DNA from: Propionibacteriaceae bacterium
Lineage (GTDB): Bacteria > Actinomycetota > Actinomycetes > Propionibacteriales > Propionibacteriaceae
Assembly: GCA_030544185.1 (NCBI GenBank)
Contig: JAUNRO010000013.1
Coordinates: 1-17,545, forward strand
Direction of reading: 5' to 3'
Length of the DNA stretch: 17,545 nt
Below, one piece after another: positions 1-7,753 of the stretch. The notes below the pieces were generated by a model. It was not told the origin of the DNA, searched no databases, and worked only from the letters and a program-made list of their open reading frames with translations. Both the position numbers and the translations under genes were made by a program. Numbering within the stretch: position 1 is the first letter of the stretch; every line of letters begins with the position of its first letter.

Positions 1-1056
1 GGGTTGGGGGTTGTCCTGCTGGTCATGAGCACCGTGCTCTCCCTGCTCAGCTTCCTGGGTTTAATGGTCGCGGGCGCTGCCGTGCGCGGCGCGGGCACCA
101 GTGGCACCGTGGTGAACACCACCACGGTCTGGGGGCCCAGTGGCGCCTCGAACACCCTGCGGGCCGTCGATGTCACAGGCCCCATCCTCACCGACGAGAG
201 CGGGGGCGGCCTGCTGGTCACGGGCACCTATGGCTATGAGGTCGCCAAGATGATCGATGAGCTGGATGCCGAGGACGCCGGCGCGCTGATCCTGCGGATG
301 AATACTCCCGGCGGCACGGTCACCGGGTCCAAGGCCATCGCGGATGCGGTCGCGCGTTATCAGCAGCGCACGGGCAAGAAAGTCTTCGCCCATGTCCAGG
401 GGATGTCGGCGTCCGGGGGCATGTATGCGATGGCCGGGGCCGATGAGATCCAGGCCGACTATGGCTCCCAGGTGGGCAGCATCGGCGTGATCATGGGCCC
501 ACTGGCCCGCTTCCGCGACGTGGTCGCGGTCGACGGCGGGGTGCTCCAGGGCGGGGTCACCACCACCGGTGGCATCGAGGAGTTCTATCTGACCCAGGGC
601 CGCGGCAAGGATGCCGGCAACCCCTATCGGGACCTGACCGAGGAGGAGCGGACCGTGTTGATGGACGGTCTGGAGAACGAATACACGCTGTTCGTCGACC
701 ACGTGGCCACCCTGCGCGATATTCCGGCCCAGACGATCCGCGACGACCTCGGCGCGCACCTGTTCGACGGCCAGACCGCCGAGGAGAAGGGGCTCATCGA
801 CGGCCGGCTGGGCGTCGACGAGGCCTATCGCCACTACGCGACCGAAGCCGGGTTTGACCCCGCGGACACCAAGGTGGTCGCCCCCACCACGCCCGGGATG
901 CTCGGTTCGCTGCTCGGCGCGGAGCGCCGGGTGCCGGGTCAGGCGTTGCCGGTCGCGACCCAGGCCGGCGTACGCCCGGTCACTGCCCCGGCATTCTGCG
1001 GGCCCGCGCTGACGGTGCTTGCCTTCCAGGGCGATCTCAGCCGCGCGTGCGGGTGA
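1..1056 (+). CDS. S49 family peptidase (SppA-like), 5'-truncated
   Basis: This is a membrane-anchored serine protease of the S49 (signal peptide peptidase A / protease IV) family, which in bacteria cleaves leftover signal peptides and membrane-protein fragments. The frame is open at base 1, so the true start lies upstream. Residues are counted here from the TTG at base 4. A hydrophobic segment covers about residues 3-27 and is probably the single anchor. The catalytic region has the Ser nucleophile in SASGGMYA (Ser137), followed by GSIGVIMGP, and the general-base Lys candidate in GKDAGNPYRDLT (Lys202). This is the Ser/Lys dyad layout of the single-domain SppA of Bacillus type rather than the double-length E. 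coli enzyme. About a dozen extra residues (near 176-190) lie between the two compared with the short family members. One rare TTA leucine codon sits at 61-63. It looks like flanking housekeeping sequence, not part of the peptide cluster. Confidence 0.9.
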   Translation, partial: GLGVVLLVMSTVLSLLSFLGLMVAGAAVRGAGTSGTVVNTTTVWGPSGASNTLRAVDVTGPILTDESGGGLLVTGTYGYEVAKMIDELDAEDAGALILRMNTPGGTVTGSKAIADAVARYQQRTGKKVFAHVQGMSASGGMYAMAGADEIQADYGSQVGSIGVIMGPLARFRDVVAVDGGVLQGGVTTTGGIEEFYLTQGRGKDAGNPYRDLTEEERTVLMDGLENEYTLFVDHVATLRDIPAQTIRDDLGAHLFDGQTAEEKGLIDGRLGVDEAYRHYATEAGFDPADTKVVAPTTPGMLGSLLGAERRVPGQALPVATQAGVRPVTAPAFCGPALTVLAFQGDLSRACG

Positions 1057-1063
1057 CGCGTTC

Positions 1064-1074
1064 GTTGCCGCAAC
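1064..1074. promoter_or_regulatory. Perfect palindrome GTTGC-C-GCAAC
   Basis: Two 5-base arms around one central C lie eight bases after the peptidase stop and 52 bases before the SARP gene start. The layout suits a small dimeric operator for the downstream regulator gene, but no partner protein is evident. A chance palindrome of this size is not excluded. Confidence 0.25.
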
Positions 1075-1082
1075 CATCCTCC

Positions 1083-1102
1083 GGTCAGGCCGCCGGCTGA
1101 CC
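1083..1102. terminator. Inverted repeat between peptidase and SARP gene
   Basis: GGTCAG at 1083-1088 pairs with CTGACC at 1097-1102 across an 8-base GC-rich loop. There is no U-tract, which is common for actinobacterial terminators. It could end the peptidase transcript or act as an operator for the regulator gene, whose start is 24 bases downstream. A near-direct repeat (GCCGGCTGA at 1092-1100, GCCGGGCTGA at 1105-1114) overlaps it. Confidence 0.35.
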
Positions 1103-1126
1103 TCGCCGGGCTGAGAAGCTGATCAC

Positions 1127-4100
1127 GTGCGCGTCTTGCTGCTGGGCCCCTGCCAGGTCCTGGATGACGCCGGCGCCGCCGTGCCACTGACCGGCCGGCG
1201 CATGGCGGGTCTCATCGGACGTCTCAGCCTCTCCCCGGGCCGGGTCGTCGCCGCCGAGACGCTCGTGGACTCGCTGTGGGACGACACTCCCGGCGGCGGC
1301 GTCGACACCTTGCGCCGGCTGGCATCGCGGACGCGCACCCGCCTCGCAGACCATGGCGTGCAGATCGGACCGGTCGCGGACAGCGGCGGCTATCGGCTGG
1401 ACCTCGCGCCCGTCGAGGTCGATGCCGCTGTCTTCGAGCGGTTGGCCGCCGAGGGTGCGCAGCTCCTGCGGGACAAGGCGTGGGACCGGGCGGTGCAGGC
1501 GTTCGACGAGGCGCTGGCGCTGTGGCGCGGCCAGCCGCTCGGGGGCATTGATGCCGGGTTCGCCGAGCGCGAGGCCCGACGGCTCGAAGGCATCCGGTTG
1601 GCGGTCGCCGAGGGCCGGATCGACGCCCTCTCCCACCAGGGCGACCCGGGTCGACTGTTGCCCGAGCTGCAGGCGCTCGGGGCGGCGCATCCCACGCGCG
1701 AACGCACGCAGGCTCTGCTGATGCGGCTGCTGCATGCTGCCGGTCAGCGGGGAGAAGCGTTGCGGGTCTATGAAGAGCTGCGGCGCCACCTCGCCGAGGA
1801 GCTCGGCACGGACCCGTCCCCGCAGCTCGCGGAGCTGCATCGAGACATCCTCCGGGACACCGAGGCGCCATCGCGCACGTGGACCAATCCATTTCTCACC
1901 CGGTTCTTCGGCCGCCGCGGCGAGCTTGCCGCCATCGAGGCGAACATGGCGCGCACCCGCCTGGTCACCCTGCACGGTCCGGGTGGGGTCGGCAAGACGC
2001 GTTTGGCCGCCGAGTACGCCGCAGGCGTCAGCGACGCCCGCGTGTGCTTCGTGGAACTGGGACCGCTCCAGGAGTCCGACAGCCTGGTCGCTGCGATCGC
2101 CGCCACCCTCGGCAGCGGGGACGCGCTGCTCGCGGCTGCCGGTGGGCAGGTCGTCCGGCTGATATCGGCTCTGTCCGCCGTCCCGACCCTGCTGGTGCTC
2201 GACAACTGTGAGCATCTGATCGGTGCGGTCGCGGACCTCGCGCTGCGGTTGCTGGCGGAATGCCCGGAGCTGCGGATCCTCGCGACGAGCCGTGAGCCGC
2301 TCGCGGTCACCGGTGAGGCCCTGGTCCGCGTCGAGCCGCTGACAGTCGGCGGCGGGGATGGCGGGGACGCCGTCGCCATGTTCACCGATCTGGTCTCGCT
2401 CGTGCAGCCCGACTTCCGCATCGATCCCGCCAACGAGGCCGTCGTGACCGAGATCTGCCAGCGGCTCGACGGTCTGCCCCTGGGGATCGAGTTGGCTGCC
2501 GCCCGGGCGCGATCGATGACGGTGCAGGAGATCGCGCGCCACCTCGATGAGCGGTTCCGGCTGCTGGCCGGCGCCCGTCGCTCCGGCGCCGCGCGGCATC
2601 GCACCCTGCGGGCCGTGCTCGACTGGACGTGGAACCTCCTCTCGGCGCAGGAGCGGCTGCTCGCTCGTCGGCTGTCGGTCCTGCCGGGTGGAGCCACCGT
2701 CGCCAGCGCACGGGCGGTCTGCGCCGATGGCGGCCTGCCGGCGGCGGACGTGCCGTTCGTCTTGTCGGCCCTGACCGACAAGTCACTGGTCCAGGCGACC
2801 ACGGCGCGCGGTGGTGAGCCGCGCCATCGGCTCATGGAGACCCCGCGGGTCTATCTGCTGGGGCAGCTGCGGGACGCAGGGGAGGAACAGGCCGCTCGGG
2901 ACGCCGCGGTCGGCTTCTTCGTGGACCTGGTGGGGGAGGCATTCGACCTCGTGCTGGGTCGGGACCAGATCCAGGGGTTGGCGCGCCTCGACGCGGAACA
3001 CGACAACATCCTCGACAGCCTGCGGCATGCCGTGGCGACGGGCGACACCGCCGCCGCGGCCGCGATCGTGGCGCCGATGAGCTGGTACTGGATCATTCGC
3101 GGCCGCTATGAAGAGGCGGCCGGCTGGCTCGACGAACTCGTCGACCGCCACGGCGACGCGCTGACGCCCACCCTGCGCACCGTCTCGGCGGCGGTCCGGG
3201 CGGTGCTGCCGAGGGATGCTCCGGCCGACGCCGGCGCGCCCGGCGCCGCGCCCACCGCCCTGGCCAGGGATGACGAGGCCTGGGGGGACTACCCCCCGTT
3301 GGCGATGATCCTGCCCAATCATCAGCTGCTCACCGGCGACCATGCGGGCGTCCGGGCGTACGCCGCGCTCGCCGTGGCTCATCCGCACCCCTGGGTGCGG
3401 GCCGCGGGCCATGCGGCCTCAGCCCTGGCGGCCGAAGCCGATGGCGACGCGGCCGGCGCCGAGCGGGAGGTGGAGGCATCGGTGGCGGCGTTCCGTCAGG
3501 TGGGTGACCTCTGGACCACGGCCCAGTTGCTGGCGGGGCTCGCCGGGTTCCAATCGGCGCGTGGCGACACCGATGGTGCGGTTGAGAGCCTGCGTCAGGC
3601 GCTGCAACTGGAACGGTCCCTCGGCCCCTCCCAGCGGCGCACGGCGATCCTCGTCCGGTTGGGCGGCGAACTGGCCCGCGCCGGTCGGGCCGAGGAGGCC
3701 CGCCGGGCCTTCGCGGAGGGGCTCGACCCGGCGATGATGCCGACCGCCGAATCCCGGATCCTTGCCCTGGTGGGCCTGGCCGATGTGGAACTGCAGCGTG
3801 GCGACCTGGCGAAGACCGACGAGGTCCTCGCGCAGGCGCGGGCGCTGATGGATCGCCGGCTGGCCGATCCGGTTTTCCTCGCCGTGGTCGTCGGCTGCCG
3901 TGAGGTGGCCCTCCTGCTCGCGCTTGCCGAACCCGAGCGGGCGGTGGAACAGGCCTGGCAGGTGTGGGCTGCCGCGGGCGGACTCGGCGACGCCGCCGTT
4001 CGCGCCGAGACCGCGGAGGTCGTGGCCGACGCCCTGCTGCAGTCGGGGGACGCCGTGCGGGCCGCGCAGGCGCTGGGCACCGCCGCCTCGATCCGGGGCC

Positions 4101-4225
4101 GGCGCGATGACGGCAGTCCGCGGGTGGCAAGGCTGATGCGATCGCTCGACGATCGCCTGGGCCCGGACGCGTTCGCTGCGGCGTACGCCCAGGGCGAGTC
4201 GGGGGCGACCCCGCTCGAACGCTGA
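1127..4225 (+). CDS. SARP/AfsR-type transcriptional activator with BTAD, NB-ARC and TPR regions
   Basis: This is a 1032-residue regulator of the AfsR/SARP class, which switches on antibiotic clusters in actinobacteria. Residues 1-95 are an OmpR-like winged helix (opening MRVLLLGP, closing with SGGYRLDL). Residues 97-245 are the bacterial transcriptional activation domain (BTAD; VDAAVFERL, ALWRGQPLGG, EELGTDPSPQL). An NB-ARC ATPase follows with Walker A GPGGVGKT (284-291), Walker B LLVLDN (355-360), LATSREPL (385-392) and GLPLGIELAA (449-458). The remainder, from about 640, is helical and TPR-like (for example RGRYEEAAGWLDELV). The start is GTG at 1127, chosen because the winged helix begins right there; no strong ribosome site is visible before it. 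It lies upstream of the ABC operon, whose promoter carries a SARP-like repeat array, so I infer it activates that operon and possibly the NRPS. LuxR-type LAL regulators share the NB-ARC/TPR plan, but here the DNA-binding part is N-terminal and there is no C-terminal HTH. Confidence 0.93.
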   Translation: MRVLLLGPCQVLDDAGAAVPLTGRRMAGLIGRLSLSPGRVVAAETLVDSLWDDTPGGGVDTLRRLASRTRTRLADHGVQIGPVADSGGYRLDLAPVEVDAAVFERLAAEGAQLLRDKAWDRAVQAFDEALALWRGQPLGGIDAGFAEREARRLEGIRLAVAEGRIDALSHQGDPGRLLPELQALGAAHPTRERTQALLMRLLHAAGQRGEALRVYEELRRHLAEELGTDPSPQLAELHRDILRDTEAPSRTWTNPFLTRFFGRRGELAAIEANMARTRLVTLHGPGGVGKTRLAAEYAAGVSDARVCFVELGPLQESDSLVAAIAATLGSGDALLAAAGGQVVRLISALSAVPTLLVLDNCEHLIGAVADLALRLLAECPELRILATSREPLAVTGEALVRVEPLTVGGGDGGDAVAMFTDLVSLVQPDFRIDPANEAVVTEICQRLDGLPLGIELAAARARSMTVQEIARHLDERFRLLAGARRSGAARHRTLRAVLDWTWNLLSAQERLLARRLSVLPGGATVASARAVCADGGLPAADVPFVLSALTDKSLVQATTARGGEPRHRLMETPRVYLLGQLRDAGEEQAARDAAVGFFVDLVGEAFDLVLGRDQIQGLARLDAEHDNILDSLRHAVATGDTAAAAAIVAPMSWYWIIRGRYEEAAGWLDELVDRHGDALTPTLRTVSAAVRAVLPRDAPADAGAPGAAPTALARDDEAWGDYPPLAMILPNHQLLTGDHAGVRAYAALAVAHPHPWVRAAGHAASALAAEADGDAAGAEREVEASVAAFRQVGDLWTTAQLLAGLAGFQSARGDTDGAVESLRQALQLERSLGPSQRRTAILVRLGGELARAGRAEEARRAFAEGLDPAMMPTAESRILALVGLADVELQRGDLAKTDEVLAQARALMDRRLADPVFLAVVVGCREVALLLALAEPERAVEQAWQVWAAAGGLGDAAVRAETAEVVADALLQSGDAVRAAQALGTAASIRGRRDDGSPRVARLMRSLDDRLGPDAFAAAYAQGESGATPLER

Positions 4226-4229
4226 GTCT

Positions 4230-4242
4230 CCCGGGCGCCGGG
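4230..4242. terminator. Short GC hairpin after SARP gene
   Basis: CCCGG and CCGGG form a 5-base stem with a GCG loop starting five bases after the SARP stop codon. There is no U-tract. It is a possible weak terminator or transcript-end stabiliser. Confidence 0.3.
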
Positions 4243-4283
4243 CACCCACCGTCGGACAGGAGCCGCTCACCCCGGGACACCAT

Positions 4284-4311
4284 GTCCGGCTGACGTCCGG
4301 TCGGCGTCCGG
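4284..4311 (+). promoter_or_regulatory. SARP-like operator: three GTCCGG direct repeats at 11-base spacing
   Basis: GTCCGG starts at 4284, 4295 and 4306, so the copies are exactly one helical turn apart, each a heptad (T/C)GTCCGG with 4-base spacers. SARP activators bind direct heptad repeats with 11-base periodicity placed just upstream of the -10 box, and that is the geometry here. A related GTCGGA at 4251 is also in the same 11-base phase (33 bases upstream of the first copy). The SARP gene ends 58 bases upstream and the ABC operon starts 69 bases downstream. The sites are seen in sequence; binding by the neighbouring SARP is inference. Confidence 0.6.
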
Positions 4312-4320
4312 ACCAGCGAT

Positions 4321-4326
4321 CAGAGT
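4321..4326 (+). promoter_or_regulatory. Candidate -10 box (CAGAGT) of the ABC operon
   Basis: CAGAGT matches five of six positions of the actinobacterial TAGRRT form of the -10 element. It begins nine bases after the last GTCCGG repeat; in SARP promoters the last repeat lies about 8 bases from the -10. No good -35 is present, as expected if an activator replaces it. Transcription would begin near 4333. Confidence 0.4.
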
Positions 4327-4368
4327 GGCAGGCAACGGCGGACCAGTGGGTCCGTGCCGCCGATCGAC

Positions 4369-4374
4369 AAGGAG
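4369..4374 (+). promoter_or_regulatory. Ribosome binding site AAGGAG fixing the GTG start at 4381
   Basis: A strong AAGGAG lies 6 bases before GTG 4381. This selects 4381 over the upstream in-frame GTG at 4354 and the downstream ATG at 4420, neither of which has a comparable site. Confidence 0.75.
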
Positions 4375-4380
4375 CTTCCA

Positions 4381-5181
4381 GTGTTCGGAGCCAGAACAGC
4401 ACCCCCGGCAGTTGGCACCATGCCCGGCGACCGCGCTGCCTCGCCGGAAGCCGTCACCCCGGCGCTCCGCATGCGGGAGGTCACGCGGGTCTATGACTCC
4501 GGCGCGGGCCGGGTGGCCGCGTTGCGGGGCGTGTCCGTCGACCTGCCGAAGGGCACCTTCACCGCCGTGATGGGCCCCTCGGGCTCGGGCAAGAGCACCT
4601 TCCTGCACTGTGCGGCCGGCCTGGACCGGCCCACCAGCGGCGAGGTGTGCCTGGGTGGGACCGCCCTCAGCGGCCTGTCGGAGAAGCGCCTCACCAGGCT
4701 GCGGCGGGAACGGGTCGGGTTCGTGTTCCAGGCCTACAACCTCCTGTCCGCCCTGACCGTGCAGGACAACATCACGCTCCCGTTGCGCCTCAGCGGCAAG
4801 CCCGTGGACGCGGCCTGGGCCCAGCGCGTCGTCGCCCAGGTCGGGATTGCCGACCGGCTGCACCGCCGGCCGGCGGAACTGTCCGGCGGGCAGCAACAGC
4901 GGGTGGCGATCGCCAGGGCGCTGATCGCCCGGCCGGACCTGGTCCTCGCCGACGAACCCACTGGCGCACTCGACTCCCAGACCGGCGCCCAGGTGCTCGA
5001 CCTGCTGCGCACCACCGCCGGCGAACTCGGCCAGACCGTGCTGATGGTGACCCACGATCCGACGGCCGCGTCCTATGCGCAGTCCGTCCTCTTCCTGGCC
5101 GACGGGCGCCTGGTCGACGTGCTGGAGCGGCCCACCCCAGCAGCCGTCGCCGAGCGCATGACGCGGCTCGGAGGCCGATGA
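4381..5181 (+). CDS. ABC transporter ATP-binding protein, MacB/LolD type
   Basis: This 266-residue ATPase would power the FtsX-type permease encoded next. It shows Walker A GPSGSGKS (65-72), the Q-loop in FVFQAYNLL (Gln117), the signature LSGGQ (157-161), Walker B LVLADEPTGALD (177-188) and the H-loop His215 in VTHD. The FQxYNLL and DEPTGALD forms are characteristic of the MacB/LolD group, which works as a mechanotransmission pump or extractor rather than as a classical channel exporter. About 30 residues precede the first beta strand and are not conserved in the family; the GTG start at 4381 is chosen from its ribosome site. The gene is first in a four-gene operon and its stop overlaps the permease start. 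Substrate is unknown; export of, or defence against, the cluster's peptide is the likely role. Confidence 0.93.
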   Translation: MFGARTAPPAVGTMPGDRAASPEAVTPALRMREVTRVYDSGAGRVAALRGVSVDLPKGTFTAVMGPSGSGKSTFLHCAAGLDRPTSGEVCLGGTALSGLSEKRLTRLRRERVGFVFQAYNLLSALTVQDNITLPLRLSGKPVDAAWAQRVVAQVGIADRLHRRPAELSGGQQQRVAIARALIARPDLVLADEPTGALDSQTGAQVLDLLRTTAGELGQTVLMVTHDPTAASYAQSVLFLADGRLVDVLERPTPAAVAERMTRLGGR

Positions 5182-7715
5182 TGCTGGGAATCGCCTGGAA
5201 CACCGTGCGGGCCCGGATGGGCTCGCTGTTGGGTGCGTTCGTGGCACTGGTCGCGGCCACGATCCTGCTGTCGGCGTCCGGGATCCTCGCGGAGTCTGGG
5301 CTGCGGGCCTCGATGCAGCCGCACCGCTATGCCGCCGCCGACGCGGTCGTGGGCGGCAATCAGACCCTCACCATCCCCGGCGCTGACTTCACGGTGACCC
5401 AGCGGCTGCCCGAGCCCGTGCGGCTCCCGGGCGACCTCGCCAGCCGGATCGGGGCTCTGGACGAAGTGGAACTGGCCGTGGCGGACCACCACGTTCCGCT
5501 CGCCGTTGCGGTTCCGGATCAGCCGCCGGTCCCGGTGTCCGGTCACGGGTGGGACACCGCGGCGTTGGGCGAATTCCGGATCACCGAGGGCCGGGCCCCG
5601 GAGCATCCCGGCGAGGTGGTCCTGACCACCGGGCTCGCCGCGCGACTCAAGGCGCGCCCCGGCGACACCATCCGGGCGAGTCATGCCGCACAGCCGGCCG
5701 ACTATCGCGTGGTGGGAATCACGTCGAACGGTGGCGCCGAACGCGCCGGGTCGGTGTTCTGGCCGGCACCCGACACCCGTCGCTTCGCTCCGCAGGACGG
5801 GACCGTGACCGCCGTCGGCGTGCTCGCAGCGCCGGGCGTCGGCCGCGCGCAGCTCACGCGAGCACTGGAGGATGCCGTCGGGCCCACGCCCAGCACGGTC
5901 TATTCCGGTCGGGACGTCAGCCAGATCGAATATGCCGACGTGGGCACCGCGCGCGGTCTGCTGCTGATGATCTCGGGATCGTTCGGCGGGTTGGCCGTCG
6001 TCATCGCACTCTTCGTGATCTCGGCCACCCTCGGGCTGTCGATCAACAACCGCAGGCGTGAGCTCGCCGTCCTGCGCGCGATCGGCTCCACGCCGGGCCA
6101 GATCCTGCGGATGATCGGCATCGAAGCCCTCCTGCTCGCGCTGGCGGCGGGGGTGATCGGAGTGCTCCCCGGCATCCTGGTCGCCCGCGCGATGCACGGC
6201 GCGTTCGCCTCGCTGGGCGCGTTCCCCGCCGACATGCCGCTTGCGGTCGGGCCGTTGGCGCTGATCGGGGCCGTGCTGTTGACCACCTGCACGGCGGTCG
6301 TCGGCGGGGTCACGGCGGCTGCCGGCCCGGCGTACGCCAATCCGGTCGAGGCCATGCGCGAGTCGAGCACCCCGCCCCGGTCTCCGGGTCGGTGGCGTGT
6401 CCCGGTCGGCCTGACCGTGCTGGTGCTCGGCCTGGGCGCCGCGATGCTCCCGCTGACGCTGCGCAGTGACGTCGGCGCGGCGGGCACGGGCAGCGCCGCG
6501 CTCCTGCTGGTGATTGCCGTGGCCCTGCTGGGGCCGACTCTGCTGCGGCCCCTGGTCGCGTTGCTCGGTGCTCCGCTGCGCCGGTTCCGGATCACCGGTT
6601 TCCTCGCCGCCGAATCGAGCGCGGCTGACCTGCGGCGGATCGGTGCGGTGCTCACTCCACTTGTCCTCGCGATCGGATTCACGTGCTCGATGATCTTCAC
6701 CCAGTCGACAGTCAGCACCGCGGTCGCCGGGCAGGTCGACAAGTCGGTGCGCGCGGAGGCCGTGGTTATGGACTCCGGTTCCGGGGGCATCGGCTCCGCG
6801 ACGATCGAGGAGATCCGCGCGCTGCCCCAGACCGGCAGCGTGGCCGCGGTGCGCCAGACCCAGGTCTTCGTGCCCTATTCGGTGTTCGGCGATCCCGACG
6901 TCGAGCCGCTGACCGCCCGCGGCATCAGCGCGGGCGGCGCGAGCCTCATCGACCCCGGGGTCGTGGACGGCAGCCTGGGCGAGCTCTCCGGCGACACGAT
7001 CGCGCTGGAGAAGTCTGCCGCTCAGCTGTTGCGGCTGGACCTCGGCGACACCATCGACCTGCGGCTCGGCGACGGCACCCCGGCGTCGGTGCGGCTGGTG
7101 GCGACCTATGACCGAGGGCTGGGACTGGGCGGGGCCCTGCTGCCGGAGGAGGTGCTGGAGGGCCACAGCGCCGGGCCCTCCCAGCTGCTGGTCGGCGCGG
7201 CGCCGGGAACCTCGCCCGAGCAGTTGGCGACGGCACTGCGCGGCCTCACCCAGGGTTACCCTTCGCTGCAGGTGGCCGATCGGGCCGCGTTCGCCGACGG
7301 TGCCCGCGCGGAGGCCAACCTGGCCGCCTGGGTCAACCTGATCGGGCTCGGGGTCATCATGGCCTACATTGCGATCGCGGTCGCCAACAGCCTCGTGATG
7401 TCGACCCTGGCCAGGTCCCGGGAGTTCGGCCTGCTCCGGCTCATCGGCATGACCCGCGGGCAGGTGCTGCGGTCCCTGCGGCTGGAGGTCCTGCTGATCG
7501 TCGTGCTGGGGGTGGTCCTCGGCAGCCTGGCGGCGCTCATCCCGCTCGCGATCCTCAGCCTGGCCTTCCTGGGTGTGCCCGTGCCCGCCGGATCGCCCTG
7601 GGTGTATGCCGGCGTCGTCGTCGCGGCCGCACTCCTCGGATTCGGCTCAGTGCTCCCGGCGGCGCGAAGGGCGCTGCGAACGCCCCCGGTCACCGCCATC
7701 GGGCTCCGCGAATGA
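5181..7715 (+). CDS. FtsX-like (MacB-type) ABC permease with two FtsX domains
   Basis: This is a permease of about 844 residues, the usual size for actinobacterial double-FtsX proteins. A first membrane helix lies at about 15-36, followed by an extracellular domain to about 255. The first FtsX region (about 262-390) contains a helix, the cytoplasmic INNRRRELAVLRAIGSTPGQI motif region and two more helices, ending NPVEAMR. A central pair of helices lies at about 410-460. A helix near 490-515 opens the second extracellular domain, and the C-terminal FtsX region runs from about 717 to the end (SREFGLLRLIGMTRGQVLR). ATG codons at 5178 and 5181 are adjacent; 5181 is preferred because GGAGG at 5170-5174 lies 6 bases before it. 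Either start overlaps the ATPase stop, which implies translational coupling. It partners the preceding ATPase. Confidence 0.92.
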   Translation: MLGIAWNTVRARMGSLLGAFVALVAATILLSASGILAESGLRASMQPHRYAAADAVVGGNQTLTIPGADFTVTQRLPEPVRLPGDLASRIGALDEVELAVADHHVPLAVAVPDQPPVPVSGHGWDTAALGEFRITEGRAPEHPGEVVLTTGLAARLKARPGDTIRASHAAQPADYRVVGITSNGGAERAGSVFWPAPDTRRFAPQDGTVTAVGVLAAPGVGRAQLTRALEDAVGPTPSTVYSGRDVSQIEYADVGTARGLLLMISGSFGGLAVVIALFVISATLGLSINNRRRELAVLRAIGSTPGQILRMIGIEALLLALAAGVIGVLPGILVARAMHGAFASLGAFPADMPLAVGPLALIGAVLLTTCTAVVGGVTAAAGPAYANPVEAMRESSTPPRSPGRWRVPVGLTVLVLGLGAAMLPLTLRSDVGAAGTGSAALLLVIAVALLGPTLLRPLVALLGAPLRRFRITGFLAAESSAADLRRIGAVLTPLVLAIGFTCSMIFTQSTVSTAVAGQVDKSVRAEAVVMDSGSGGIGSATIEEIRALPQTGSVAAVRQTQVFVPYSVFGDPDVEPLTARGISAGGASLIDPGVVDGSLGELSGDTIALEKSAAQLLRLDLGDTIDLRLGDGTPASVRLVATYDRGLGLGGALLPEEVLEGHSAGPSQLLVGAAPGTSPEQLATALRGLTQGYPSLQVADRAAFADGARAEANLAAWVNLIGLGVIMAYIAIAVANSLVMSTLARSREFGLLRLIGMTRGQVLRSLRLEVLLIVVLGVVLGSLAALIPLAILSLAFLGVPVPAGSPWVYAGVVVAAALLGFGSVLPAARRALRTPPVTAIGLRE

Positions 7716-7742
7716 CTCTCACCGACGATTGCTGGCAACGAA

Positions 7743-7748
7743 AAGGGA
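7743..7748 (+). promoter_or_regulatory. Ribosome binding site AAGGGA for the DrrA-like gene
   Basis: AAGGGA lies 5 bases before ATG 7754 in an A-rich stretch that is unusual for this window. It supports 7754 over the upstream in-frame ATG at 7712, which would overlap the permease stop and add 14 residues foreign to the family. Confidence 0.6.
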
Positions 7749-7753
7749 ACGAG

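Noticed and set aside
4647..5177. N-terminal extension of the FtsX permease frame back to 4647
   Set aside because: It lies wholly inside the ATPase gene in another frame, its translation is Arg/Pro-rich shadow sequence, and a good ribosome site precedes 5181.
5073..7166. Long antisense open frame (697 codons) opposite the FtsX permease, and similar ones opposite the SARP gene (1085-2599) and elsewhere
   Set aside because: In high-GC DNA the reverse frames of real genes stay open. The translations are low-complexity, rich in Arg, Gln, His and Gly, and match no family, while the plus-strand proteins have clear domain motifs.
7729..7738. Near-palindrome TTGCTGGCAA between the FtsX permease and the DrrA-like gene
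   Set aside because: Only four-base arms in a 38-base intra-operon gap, with no promoter elements or second copy nearby.
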